From assembly GCF_051954575.1 (NCBI RefSeq), contig NZ_JBQCHP010000073.1, positions 1 to 64,000 on the forward strand: 64,000 nucleotides of DNA, read 5' to 3'. This DNA is from Dyella_B sp035690825. Its GTDB lineage: Bacteria; Pseudomonadota; Gammaproteobacteria; Xanthomonadales; Rhodanobacteraceae. The position numbers were made by a program, and so were the translations under genes. Under the pieces are notes generated by a model, which worked only from the letters and a program-made list of their open reading frames with translations, searched no databases and was not told where the DNA came from. Numbering within the stretch: the stretch's first letter is position 1; every line of letters begins with the position of its first letter. Shown piece by piece: positions 23,999 through 32,191 of the stretch.

Positions 23999-25402
23999 AT
24001 GTCACGCAAAGCATGGATCGTGTGGGGAGCCATCTTGTGCGCCGCACTGGCCCTGGCCTGGACGCGCTCGACCGTCGAGGCGCCGGCAAGCGAGGCATTC
24101 GTCGCGCGCATCGAATTGAATGGCCCGATCGGCCCGGCCGCCGCCGAATACGTAACCAGCGCCATCCACCGCGCCACCGACGATGGCGCCAAAGCGATCG
24201 TGCTGCAGATGGATACGCCCGGCGGTTTGCTGGAATCGATGCGCGACATCATCGCCGGCATCCTGGCGGCGAAAATTCCGGTGCTCGGCTATGTGGCGCC
24301 GAGCGGTGCACGCGCCGCTTCGGCCGGCACGTACATTCTTTATGCGTGCCCGATTGCGGCAATGGCGCCGGGCACGCATCTGGGTGCCGCCACACCGATC
24401 GAAATGGGTGGACGTACGCCGATGCCGTCGCCGCTGGACAGCGCGCCTTCATCGAGTAAGTCCAGCGACAAGGCCGACACACGTTCCGGCACGGATGCGG
24501 AAAGCAACAAGATCCTCAACGATGCGATCGCCACCATTCGCTCGCTTGCGCAACTGCACGGACGCAACGCGGCGTGGGCCGAACAGGCGGTGCGCGGTGC
24601 GGCGACCTTGACCGCAAGCGAAGCGGCGGCGCAGCACGTGGTCGACTTTGTTGCATCCGACAGCGAAGCACTGCTGGCGCAGGCCGATGGACGCGCCGTG
24701 CACGTCAATGGCGGCACGCTCACGCTGGCCTTGCGCGGTTTGCCGCTGCACGACTATCCGCCGAACTGGCGCGCGCGTTTTCTCGGCATCATCACCAATC
24801 CCACCATTGCTTACCTGTTGCTGCTTGCCGGCATTTACGGCCTCATCCTGGAAGCGTTCCATCCCGGTTCGTTCTATCCGGGCGTCACCGGCGGCATCTG
24901 CCTGTTGATCGGCTTGTACGCCTTGCAACTGCTGCCGGTGAGCTACGCCGGCCTGACGCTGATGGCGCTGGGCGTGGCCTTGTTGCTGGCGGAGGTGTTC
25001 ATTCCCACGGCCGGCGTGCTGGGAGTGGGTGGCGTGATCGCGTTCGTGCTGGGTTCGATCATGCTGTTTCGTAGCGACGTGCCGGGCTATACAGTGAACC
25101 TGGGCGTGATTGCCGGCCTGGGCTTTTGCGCGATGGCGCTGCTCGCCATGCTGCTGCGGCTGGTGATGCGCGCGCGTCGCACGCGTGCGTTCAATGGCAA
25201 GGAACAGATGCTGCAGGACGCCGGCGAACTGCTGCAGGCAGTGGCGGCCGGTGGCGAAGGCTGGGCGCGCATCGGCGGCGAACGCTGGCGCGTGCAAAGC
25301 GAGGCGGCGCTTCCGGCTGGCGCGCGGGTGCGGGTGACCGGCCGCGACGGCTTGTTGCTACGCGTGACTGCATTTCAAAAAGGCGAAGGAGAAACGTCAT
25401 GA
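23999..25402 (+). CDS. NfeD-family ClpP-type serine protease
   Basis: Protein of 467 residues. A signal or anchor helix spans residues 7-22. The protease domain contains the oxyanion strip MDTPGGLLES and the nucleophile Ser108 in GARAASAGTY. Lys171 in NKILNDAIATIRS fits the catalytic dyad Lys seen in archaeal PH1510. Four or five transmembrane helices follow (IAYLLLLAGIYGLILEAF onwards), and an OB-fold NfeD domain closes the protein (AAGGEGWARIGGERWRVQSE). Its stop overlaps the slipin start by four bases (ATGA), the usual NfeD-stomatin pairing. In characterised members the protease cleaves the C-terminus of the partner slipin; the same is inferred here. Confidence 0.9.
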   Translation: MSRKAWIVWGAILCAALALAWTRSTVEAPASEAFVARIELNGPIGPAAAEYVTSAIHRATDDGAKAIVLQMDTPGGLLESMRDIIAGILAAKIPVLGYVAPSGARAASAGTYILYACPIAAMAPGTHLGAATPIEMGGRTPMPSPLDSAPSSSKSSDKADTRSGTDAESNKILNDAIATIRSLAQLHGRNAAWAEQAVRGAATLTASEAAAQHVVDFVASDSEALLAQADGRAVHVNGGTLTLALRGLPLHDYPPNWRARFLGIITNPTIAYLLLLAGIYGLILEAFHPGSFYPGVTGGICLLIGLYALQLLPVSYAGLTLMALGVALLLAEVFIPTAGVLGVGGVIAFVLGSIMLFRSDVPGYTVNLGVIAGLGFCAMALLAMLLRLVMRARRTRAFNGKEQMLQDAGELLQAVAAGGEGWARIGGERWRVQSEAALPAGARVRVTGRDGLLLRVTAFQKGEGETS

Positions 25403-26148
25403 TCGGTTTTGCTGGCGTCATCGTGATCTTCCTGATTGCGCTGCTGTCGTCCTCGATCAAGGTGCTGCCCGAATACCAGCGTGGCGTGGTGCTCACCCTG
25501 GGCCGCTACACCGGCGCCAAGGGGCCGGGCCTGGTGATCCTGGTGCCGATGGTGCAGCGGATGATGCGCGTGGACCTGCGCGTGACGGTGATGGACGTGC
25601 CGCCGCAGGACGTGATCTCCCGCGACAACGTCTCCGTACGCGTCAACGCGGTGGTGTATTTCCGCGTGATGGAGCCGGACAAATCGGTGCTGAAGGTGGA
25701 AAACTTCTACCAGGCCACCAGCCAGTTGTCGCAAACGCGACTGCGCTCGGTGCTGGGTCAGCACGAGCTGGATGAAATCCTTTCGCAGCGCGATTCGATC
25801 AATCACAGCCTGCAGCAGATCCTGGACGAAGCCACCGACCCCTGGGGCATCAAGATCACCAACGTCGAGATCAAGGACGTGGACCTCAACGACACCATGG
25901 TGCGCGCCATCGCCCGCCAGGCCGAAGCCGAACGCGAACGCCGCGCGAAGGTGATCCATGCCGAGGGCGAACTGCAGGCCGCCGAAAAATTGCGCGACGC
26001 CGCCTCCAAGCTGGCCGAGCAACCGCAGGCGCTGCAATTGCGTTATCTGCAGACGCTGGCGAGCATGTCCAGCAGCGGGCAATCGAGCACGATCGTGTTT
26101 CCGCTGCCGCTGGACCTGTTGAAGCCGTTGCTCGATAAATCGGCATGA
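25399..26148 (+). CDS. Slipin (stomatin/prohibitin family, SPFH domain)
   Basis: Protein of 249 residues. Residues 3-20 are the membrane anchor (GFAGVIVIFLIALLSSSI), followed by the SPFH core: VLPEYQRGVVLTLGRYTGAK, QDVISRDNVSVRVNAVVYFR and ITNVEIKDVDLNDTMVRAIA. A helical coiled part (EAERERRAKVIHAEGELQAA) leads to the hydrophobic end SSTIVFPLPLDLL, the type of segment cut by NfeD proteases. The start overlaps the NfeD stop by four bases and is preceded by AGGAG, so translation is coupled. It organises membrane patches; the specific cargo is unknown. Confidence 0.92.
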   Translation: MIGFAGVIVIFLIALLSSSIKVLPEYQRGVVLTLGRYTGAKGPGLVILVPMVQRMMRVDLRVTVMDVPPQDVISRDNVSVRVNAVVYFRVMEPDKSVLKVENFYQATSQLSQTRLRSVLGQHELDEILSQRDSINHSLQQILDEATDPWGIKITNVEIKDVDLNDTMVRAIARQAEAERERRAKVIHAEGELQAAEKLRDAASKLAEQPQALQLRYLQTLASMSSSGQSSTIVFPLPLDLLKPLLDKSA

Positions 26149-26239
26149 CGGATGTCAGATACGACCCGTGACGCCTGCGCCTGCCGCCGCTTGCGCCTAC
26201 CGCGGATGATTCCTCCCACACCAACGGGAGGAACACGCC

Positions 26240-26401
26240 ATGAACACCATCAACGACACGCGCAGCACGCTGGATAAATACATGCCCTGGATGCTCGCCC
26301 TGCTGGGCGCGTTCCTGGCCGGCAAGGCGCTCAAGCGCATGTTCTGGATGGCGTTTGGCATGTATTGGGCGCTGCACGCGAGCGGCATACATGTTTTGTA
26401 G
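26240..26401 (+). CDS. Small membrane-associated protein of 53 residues
   Basis: Begins MNTINDTRSTLDKYMPWMLA and continues with a hydrophobic Met/Trp-rich segment (LLGAFLAGKALKRMFWMAFG), then ends ALHASGIHVL. A strong GGGAGGAA lies 6 bases upstream of the ATG. It follows the slipin gene by 91 bp on the same strand. The TAG stop codon is part of the palindromic repeat that begins at 26398. No homologous family recognised. Confidence 0.6.
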   Translation: MNTINDTRSTLDKYMPWMLALLGAFLAGKALKRMFWMAFGMYWALHASGIHVL

Positions 26402-26493
26402 GTGGGGTTACCCCGGACTTGATCCGGGGGTAACCCAACATAATCTAATCGCGGCGGGGATCGTTGGGTTACGCTGGCGCTAACCCAACCTAC
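26398..26493. repeat. GTAGGTTGGG-type palindromic repeat pair (family B, copy 4)
   Basis: Left arm GTAGGTGGGGTTACCCCGGA, right arm TTACGCTGGCGCTAACCCAACCTAC inverse. The left arm provides the stop codon of the 53-residue gene. Confidence 0.85.
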
Positions 26494-26556
26494 ATTGAGG
26501 ATTGTGCAAACACACCACTCCCTTTATGGTCCGCGGGCCTGAGCCCGGAGCTGCGC

Positions 26557-27828
26557 GTGAAACCCACCAACCTTGCCGAATGGCTGGACTACCAACAACG
26601 TGTTCACGCGCTCGGCGTGGATCTGGGACTGGATCGGGTGCGTGCCGTGTGGCGACGTATGGGCGCGCCGGAGATCGCGCGGCAGGTGATCACGGTGGGC
26701 GGCACTAATGGCAAGGGTTCCACGGTGGCCTTTCTCGAAGCCATGCTGGCCGCGGCGGGACAGCGCGTGGGTTGCTACACCTCGCCGCATCTTCTTCGCT
26801 ACAACGAACGCATTCGCATCGCCGGCGTCGATGCCGACGACACGGCCTTGATCGAGAGCTTCGAACGCATCGAGCTGGCGCGCGGGGACATCTCGCTGAC
26901 TTATTTCGAATTCGGCACGCTGGCCGCGCTCGATCTGTTCGCGCGCAGCGACCTGGATACCGCCGTGCTCGAAGTGGGCCTTGGCGGACGGCTGGATGCC
27001 GTCAACATCATCGATGCGAATGCGGTGATCGTCACCACCGTGGACCTGGATCACGTGGAATGGCTGGGGCCGGATCGCGATGCCATCGGCCGCGAGAAGG
27101 CGGGCATCGCACGGCGCGATCGTCCGGCCATCGTCGGCGAAGCCGAACCGCCACAGGGCTTGCTGGATGCACTTGCCGCGCAAGGCGCGCACATCGAGCG
27201 GGCCGGGCGCGATTTCTACGTGGAGCGCGAAGCGCATCGCTGGCGCTGGCATCACCGCGACGGCACGCTGCTGGATCTGCCCGCGCCGGAACTGGCGGCG
27301 CCGGTGCAATACGCGAACGCTTCCTCGGCGATTGCGGTGCTGCACGCCTTGCAGATGGTCAATCCGGTGGAACTGGAACGCATCGCCGCGGTGGGCATGC
27401 ACTTTCCGCGCGCGCCGGCGCGCCTGCAATCGCTGGGCGGCGATCCGGAATTGATTGTCGACGTGGGCCACAACCCGCAGGCCGCGCGCGCACTGGCCGC
27501 GTGGCTGGATGCGCAGCCCGCCCGCCGCGTGCATGCGGTATACGGCGCGCTCTCGGATAAGGATGTGGGCGGCGTGATGACGGCGCTGGGTTCGCGCATC
27601 GGCCATTGGCATCTGGCTGGCCTGGAACAGGACACCCCGCGCGGACTTCCCGCTGCCGTGCTCGCCGGCGTGCTGCACCAGGCACTGCCGCGCGCCGCGT
27701 TCGATACACACGACAGCGTGCACAAGGCGCTGGTGGCGGCGCGCGCTTCGGCACGGCGCGGCGAGTGCATGCTGGCGTTCGGCTCGTTCTTTGTGGCGTC
27801 GGCGGTGTTGAGGGAAGTTGATGCCTGA
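26557..27828 (+). CDS. folC: Bifunctional folylpolyglutamate/dihydrofolate synthase
   Basis: Protein of 423 residues starting with GTG at 26557; GGAG lies six bases upstream and the family begins near LAEWLDYQQRVH. In-frame extension to 26464 would translate a palindromic repeat and is rejected. The ATP-binding loop GGTNGKGSTV is at about residues 48-57, followed by YTSPHLLRYNERIRI (the omega-loop region) and the Mur ligase blocks LEVGLGGRLDAVN and VTTVDLDHVEWLG. The C-terminal domain contains DVGHNPQAARALA. FolC adds Glu to dihydropteroate and to tetrahydrofolates in the cytoplasm. It heads the conserved folC-SPOR-cvpA-purF order; accD, often in front, is absent here. Confidence 0.93.
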   Translation: MKPTNLAEWLDYQQRVHALGVDLGLDRVRAVWRRMGAPEIARQVITVGGTNGKGSTVAFLEAMLAAAGQRVGCYTSPHLLRYNERIRIAGVDADDTALIESFERIELARGDISLTYFEFGTLAALDLFARSDLDTAVLEVGLGGRLDAVNIIDANAVIVTTVDLDHVEWLGPDRDAIGREKAGIARRDRPAIVGEAEPPQGLLDALAAQGAHIERAGRDFYVEREAHRWRWHHRDGTLLDLPAPELAAPVQYANASSAIAVLHALQMVNPVELERIAAVGMHFPRAPARLQSLGGDPELIVDVGHNPQAARALAAWLDAQPARRVHAVYGALSDKDVGGVMTALGSRIGHWHLAGLEQDTPRGLPAAVLAGVLHQALPRAAFDTHDSVHKALVAARASARRGECMLAFGSFFVASAVLREVDA

Positions 27829-27865
27829 CTCTCACTCAGCGAGAAGATCGGCGTGCCGCGATCTG

Positions 27866-27984
27866 TCCCCTCCCCTGCGTAGTAGGGGAGGGCTAGGGTG
27901 GGGTAATCAACCTCGCGATGGATTTCAATGGTGCGGCAAGCTCGCGCAACCCCACCCCAACCTTCCCCTGCATGCAGGGGAGGG
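27866..27984. repeat. BIME-like repeat pair (family A, copy 2)
   Basis: Left hairpin CCCCTGCGTAGTAGGGG with AGGGCTAGGGTGGGG, spacer of about 45 bp and right arm ACCCCACCCCAACCTTCCCC with hairpin CCCCTGCATGCAGGGG. It fills most of the folC-to-SPOR gap. Confidence 0.85.
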
Positions 27985-28088
27985 CAATTTCCCGCAGGCC
28001 CATTCCAAATCATCCATCTGTCATGTAACCCGGCACGGGCGGGTATAATCCGCCGCGTCACGCACAAGTTGGTCGTCTGGAGTCCGTC

Positions 28089-29045
28089 TTGAACACACGC
28101 CTGTTGGGAGCTGCCGTACTCGTTGCGTTGGCTATCCTGTTCGTGCCGATGATGTTTTCGAGCAAGCCGCCGTCCACAGCGAGCGCGGATCAATCGGTAA
28201 GCCTGGCCATTCCCCCGGCGCCCGATCGCGACCTGCAAACCAAGACCATGAGCCTTTCCGGCGCGGCCCCCGCCACCAGCGCGGCGCCGACGCCCGCCAG
28301 CACGGCGGCCAACGTGGAGGGCATGACGCCGGTGAACACCGCCGCGCCAAGTCCCGCCACGCCGGTCGTCCAGGCCCCGCCGCAGCAACAGCCGGCGCCG
28401 CAACCGGTGATTCCCGCCACGCCGCCCAAGACGGCCGCCGCAACCAGCCGCCCACCGGCCGCGCCGCAGGTTCAGTCGCCGCCGCAACCGGTGATTCCCG
28501 ATACGCCGCCCGCCACCGCCGCGCGCGGCATCTATGCGGTGAATCTCAGCGCCTATGCAACGGACGGCGCCAACCGCCTGATGCAGAAGGTGCGCGCGAT
28601 GGGCTATCCGGTGCGCGGCCAGAGCATTCAACGCGCCGGCAAGTCGCTGACGCTGGTAAGCGCCGGCCCGTTCGAAACCCGCGCCCAGGCCGAGGCTGCC
28701 CGTTTGAAGATTGCCCAGGCCATGCCCAGCGTGCCGGCGCGCCTGGAAAGCGGCGCCACCACGCCGCAGGGCGATGTGCCGGCGCCGGCCGCAGGCACGC
28801 CCGCCAAGGCAGGCGCCTGGGCGGTGCAGGTGGCGGCCATGGGCAGCCAGTCCGATGCGCTGGCCTTGCGCGACAAGCTGCGCGCCAATGGTTTCGACGG
28901 TTTCGTCGATTCGGTCAGCGCCGGCGGCCGCCAGCTGTGGCGCGTGCGCGCGGGGCCGCAGACCCAGCGCGCCGATGCGGTATCGCTGCGCGACCAGATC
29001 AAGGCCAAGCTGGGCCTCGACGGCAACGTAGTGAGCGCCCATTGA
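28089..29045 (+). CDS. SPOR-domain protein (DedD-like)
   Basis: Protein of 318 residues. A transmembrane anchor (residues 4-23, RLLGAAVLVALAILFVPMMF) is followed by a long Pro/Ala/Gln-rich periplasmic linker (to about residue 140). Two SPOR-type segments follow: YAVNLSAYATDGANRLMQKV with LTLVSAGPFETRAQAEAARL, and WAVQVAAMGSQSDALALRDK with QLWRVRAGPQTQRADAVSLR. SPOR domains bind denuded septal peptidoglycan, so a role in division is likely, as for DedD. The usual DedD has one SPOR domain; the second makes this copy somewhat unusual. It is the second gene of the folC-cvpA-purF cluster, and the start at 28089 is preceded by TGGAG. Confidence 0.87.
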   Translation: MNTRLLGAAVLVALAILFVPMMFSSKPPSTASADQSVSLAIPPAPDRDLQTKTMSLSGAAPATSAAPTPASTAANVEGMTPVNTAAPSPATPVVQAPPQQQPAPQPVIPATPPKTAAATSRPPAAPQVQSPPQPVIPDTPPATAARGIYAVNLSAYATDGANRLMQKVRAMGYPVRGQSIQRAGKSLTLVSAGPFETRAQAEAARLKIAQAMPSVPARLESGATTPQGDVPAPAAGTPAKAGAWAVQVAAMGSQSDALALRDKLRANGFDGFVDSVSAGGRQLWRVRAGPQTQRADAVSLRDQIKAKLGLDGNVVSAH

Positions 29046-29070
29046 ATCCATCGACGCCGGAAACGACGCC

Positions 29071-29670
29071 ATGAACGCGGTCGATCTCATCATCATCGCG
29101 GTACTGGCATTGTCGGTCCTTGTGGGTTTGTGGCGCGGCCTCATATCCGAGGTGCTGGCACTGGCGACGTGGATTGCGGCGTTCTGGGTGGCCTGGACGT
29201 ACGGGCCGGACGTATCGGCGCATTTCGAGCACTCGATCCAGACGCCGCTGTTGCGCTTGCTGGTCGGCTACGGCTTGTGCTTCATCGGCGTGCTGATTCT
29301 TGGCGCACTGGTGCGATTTGCCATCCGCACGCTGGTGGACAGCACGGGGCTGGGCGGCACGGATCGTCTGCTTGGCATGATTTTCGGTTTTGTGCGCGGG
29401 CTGTTGCTGGTGGCGCTGCTGGTGTTCCTGGTCGACCAGACACCATTCGCGCGCGAACCGATGTGGCAGCAATCGACGCTGCTGCCGCAATTCAACAACC
29501 TGGCGGCCTGGCTGGAGCGCGAAATGCCGCCGAACGTACGCCAGCATCTGCATCCGGAAAACATCCCCTTGCATTTGCCCAACCTGCCCGGCAGCGCGCC
29601 GGCGCACGGTTCCTCTTCTCCGGCTGCAGCTTCGAGCGCGACCGGCACAACGCATCACACTAACGGGTAG
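29071..29670 (+). CDS. cvpA: CvpA family inner-membrane protein
   Basis: Protein of 199 residues with four hydrophobic segments: IIIAVLALSVLVGLWRGLIS, LATWIAAFWVAWTYG, LLVGYGLCFIGVLILGALV and MIFGFVRGLLLVALLVFLV. The pattern DLIIIAVLALSVLVGLWRG matches CvpA, originally linked to colicin V production and now to envelope homeostasis. A soluble Pro/Ser/Ala-rich tail completes it. It starts 25 bp after the SPOR gene and ends 7 bp before purF, an arrangement conserved across Gammaproteobacteria. Confidence 0.92.
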   Translation: MNAVDLIIIAVLALSVLVGLWRGLISEVLALATWIAAFWVAWTYGPDVSAHFEHSIQTPLLRLLVGYGLCFIGVLILGALVRFAIRTLVDSTGLGGTDRLLGMIFGFVRGLLLVALLVFLVDQTPFAREPMWQQSTLLPQFNNLAAWLEREMPPNVRQHLHPENIPLHLPNLPGSAPAHGSSSPAAASSATGTTHHTNG

Positions 29671-29677
29671 CAACACC

Positions 29678-31153
29678 ATGTGCGGAATCATCGGCATCGT
29701 CGGTACCACCGAGGTGGCATCGGCGCTTTATGACGGCCTTACCGTTTTGCAGCACCGCGGGCAGGATGCAGCCGGTATCGCCACCGTGGACGGTGCGCGC
29801 CTGCGACTGCACAAGGACAACGGCCTGGTGCGCGACGTATTCAACCAGACTGCCATGAACCGCCTGCGCGGACGCGTCGGCATCGGGCATTGCCGCTATC
29901 CCACGGCCGGTTCCGAAGGCGCCACCGAGGCGCAGCCGTTCTACGTGAACTCGCCCTACGGCATCGCCATCGCGCACAACGGCAACCTGGTGAACACCGA
30001 AACGCTGCGGCGCGAGATGTTCGAGGACGACCGCCGCCATATCAACACCGATTCGGATTCCGAAGTGCTGCTCAACGTGCTGGCGCACGAGCTGCAGATC
30101 CAGGACCGCATGGCGCTCACGCCGGATCACATCTTCAAGGCGGTGGCCGGCATGCATGCGCGTGCGCGCGGCGGTTACGCCTGCCTTGCACTGTTGCTGG
30201 GTTACGGCCTGCTCGGTTTCCGCGATCCCAACGGTATCCGCCCGCTGGTGCTGGGCGAGCGCATCACCGCCGAAGGGCGCGAATACGCGCTCGCTTCCGA
30301 ATCGGTGGCGCTGGACATCCTTGGCTTCAAGCGCCTGCGCGACGTGGCGCCGGGCGAGGCGGTGTTCATCACCAACGACGGCCAGCTGCACACGCGCGTG
30401 TGCGCGGAAGGCGCGGTGCACGCGCCGTGCATTTTCGAATACGTATATCTGGCACGCCCCGATTCGATGATAGAAAACGTGTCGGTGTACAAGGCGCGCC
30501 TGCGCATGGGCCAGAAACTGGCCGAGAAGATCCTGCGCGAACGTCCCGATCACGGCATCGACGCGGTGATCCCGATTCCGGATACCGCGCGTACCGCGGC
30601 CAGCGCACTGGCCGAAATGCTGGGCGTGCCGTTCCGCGAGGGCTTCGTCAAGAACCGCTACATTGGCCGCACCTTCATCATGCCGGGGCAGGGCGAGCGC
30701 GTGAAATCCGTGCGCCGCAAGCTCAACGCGGTGGAGCTGGAATTCCGCAAGAAGAACGTGCTGCTGGTGGACGATTCCATCGTGCGCGGCACCACCTCGC
30801 GCCAGATCATCCAGATGGCGCGCGACGCCGGCGCCAGGAACGTGTTTTTCGCCTCCGCCGCGCCACCGGTGCGCTATCCGAACGTGTACGGCATCGACAT
30901 GCCCGCGGCTGCCGAGTTGGTGGCAGCGGGCCACACCGTAGGCGAGGTGGAAAAGATGCTCGGCGCCGACTGGCTGATCTACCAGGATCTGAAAGACCTG
31001 ATCTGGGCGGTGCAGGACGGCAACGAAAGCCTCAAGCATTTCGACACCTCGTGCTTCTCCGGCGAATACATCACCGGCCTGGACCAGCATTACCTGGAGC
31101 AGATCGAAATGCTGCGTTCGGATGATGCGAAGGCGGCACGCCGTAGCGCTTAA
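29678..31153 (+). CDS. purF: Amidophosphoribosyltransferase
   Basis: Protein of 491 residues. Cys2 of MCGIIGIVG is the N-terminal nucleophile of the glutaminase domain, without a propeptide, and HRGQDAAGIAT and GHCRYPTAGS follow as expected. The phosphoribosyltransferase domain carries the PRPP loop VLLVDDSIVRGTTSRQI near residue 363. The enzyme makes 5-phosphoribosylamine from PRPP and glutamine, the first committed step of purine synthesis. The ATG at 29678 is fixed by Cys2. It ends the folC-SPOR-cvpA-purF cluster. Cys residues for an Fe-S cluster are not evident, as in the E. coli-type enzyme. Confidence 0.96.
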   Translation: MCGIIGIVGTTEVASALYDGLTVLQHRGQDAAGIATVDGARLRLHKDNGLVRDVFNQTAMNRLRGRVGIGHCRYPTAGSEGATEAQPFYVNSPYGIAIAHNGNLVNTETLRREMFEDDRRHINTDSDSEVLLNVLAHELQIQDRMALTPDHIFKAVAGMHARARGGYACLALLLGYGLLGFRDPNGIRPLVLGERITAEGREYALASESVALDILGFKRLRDVAPGEAVFITNDGQLHTRVCAEGAVHAPCIFEYVYLARPDSMIENVSVYKARLRMGQKLAEKILRERPDHGIDAVIPIPDTARTAASALAEMLGVPFREGFVKNRYIGRTFIMPGQGERVKSVRRKLNAVELEFRKKNVLLVDDSIVRGTTSRQIIQMARDAGARNVFFASAAPPVRYPNVYGIDMPAAAELVAAGHTVGEVEKMLGADWLIYQDLKDLIWAVQDGNESLKHFDTSCFSGEYITGLDQHYLEQIEMLRSDDAKAARRSA

Positions 31154-31173
31154 TGTAATGGTGCCTGGTCTGC

Positions 31174-31294
31174 TCCCTCCCTACGTGTAGTAGGGAGGGT
31201 TGGGGTGGGGTGAAGCAATCTCGCGTTGAACTCAAACAATGCTGCAAGTTCGTGCAACCCCACCCCAGCCCTCCCCTGCAAGCAGGGGCGGGGG
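31174..31294. repeat. BIME-like repeat pair (family A, copy 3)
   Basis: Left hairpin CCCTACGTGTAGTAGGG with AGGGTTGGGGTGGGG, spacer of about 50 bp and right arm ACCCCACCCCAGCCCTCCCC with hairpin CCCCTGCAAGCAGGGG. Its right edge lies 11 bp before the DUF455 start codon. Confidence 0.85.
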
Positions 31295-31305
31295 TGACTT
31301 CAGCC

Positions 31306-32112
31306 ATGAATGATCTGTACGCCGTCGCCAAACATTGCCTTGACGCGACCGATCCCGTCGAAAAACTGCGGCTCACGCAAGAAGCGTGGAACGCCCTGCA
31401 ATCCGGTGAACTGCATCCGGATTCGACGTCTCCCCCGCCAGAATCGATCGGCGCACCCGGCCGCCCGGCACGCCCGCAACTGGTACCGCAACGCCGGGTG
31501 CCCCATCGCGGCCTCGGCACGCCCGAAGGCCGCGCCGCACTCGTCCACGCCGTCGCGCATATCGAATTCAACGCGATCAACCTCGCGTGGGATGCGGTCT
31601 ATCGCTTCCGCAACATGCCCTCGGATTACTACCGCGACTGGGCCAGCTGCGCCAACGATGAAGCGCGTCATTTCGCCATGCTGTCGCAGCGCCTCGCCGA
31701 GCTCGGGCATGCCTATGGCGATTTCGACGCGCACAACGGCTTGTGGGAAATGGCCGAAAAAACCGCCCATTGCGACACCGCACGCATGGCCCTGGTACCG
31801 CGCGTGCTCGAAGCGCGCGGGCTGGACGTCACGCCGGGCATGATCGAGCGCCTGCGCGGCGTCGGCGACGAACCCACTATCGCGATACTGGAAGTGATCC
31901 TGCGCGAAGAAGTCGCCCACGTTGCCGCCGGTACGCGCTGGTTCCGCTGGTGCTGCGAACGCGACGGCGTGGACCCGCGCGAAACCTTCCTCGACCTGGT
32001 GCGCGACTATATGGGCCGCAACCTGCGCGGCCCGTTCAATCGTCCCGCGCGCTTGCAAGCAGGGTTCGACGATGCCGAGCTCGATCAGCTCACTGCACTG
32101 GCGCTCGCGTAG
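31306..32112 (+). CDS. DUF455 family ferritin-like protein
   Basis: Protein of 268 residues starting MNDLYAVAKH. Helical ferritin-like core with the diiron ligand pattern: HIEFNAINLAWD, DEARHFAML and REEVAHVAAG provide Glu, ExxH and EExxH. The family is often found near rhodanese or tRNA-modification genes and has been proposed to be related to MiaE-like diiron hydroxylases; its function here is not defined. The start lies directly after a family A repeat, with GGGGGTGA as a possible ribosome binding site. The stop codon TAG is formed by the next palindrome. Confidence 0.82.
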   Translation: MNDLYAVAKHCLDATDPVEKLRLTQEAWNALQSGELHPDSTSPPPESIGAPGRPARPQLVPQRRVPHRGLGTPEGRAALVHAVAHIEFNAINLAWDAVYRFRNMPSDYYRDWASCANDEARHFAMLSQRLAELGHAYGDFDAHNGLWEMAEKTAHCDTARMALVPRVLEARGLDVTPGMIERLRGVGDEPTIAILEVILREEVAHVAAGTRWFRWCCERDGVDPRETFLDLVRDYMGRNLRGPFNRPARLQAGFDDAELDQLTALALA

Positions 32113-32180
32113 GTTGGGGTGCAAACCCCAACATCGTGATGCCTGTCATCACGTCATTTTGGGGTTTGCACCCTAACCTG
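32108..32180. repeat. GTAGGTTGGGG-type inverted repeat (family B, copy 5)
   Basis: Arms CGTAGGTTGGGGTGCAAACC and inverse GGGGTTTGCACCCTAACCTG with a 25-bp spacer. The left arm supplies the TAG stop of the DUF455 gene. Confidence 0.85.
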
Positions 32181-32191
32181 TGTAACGGCGC

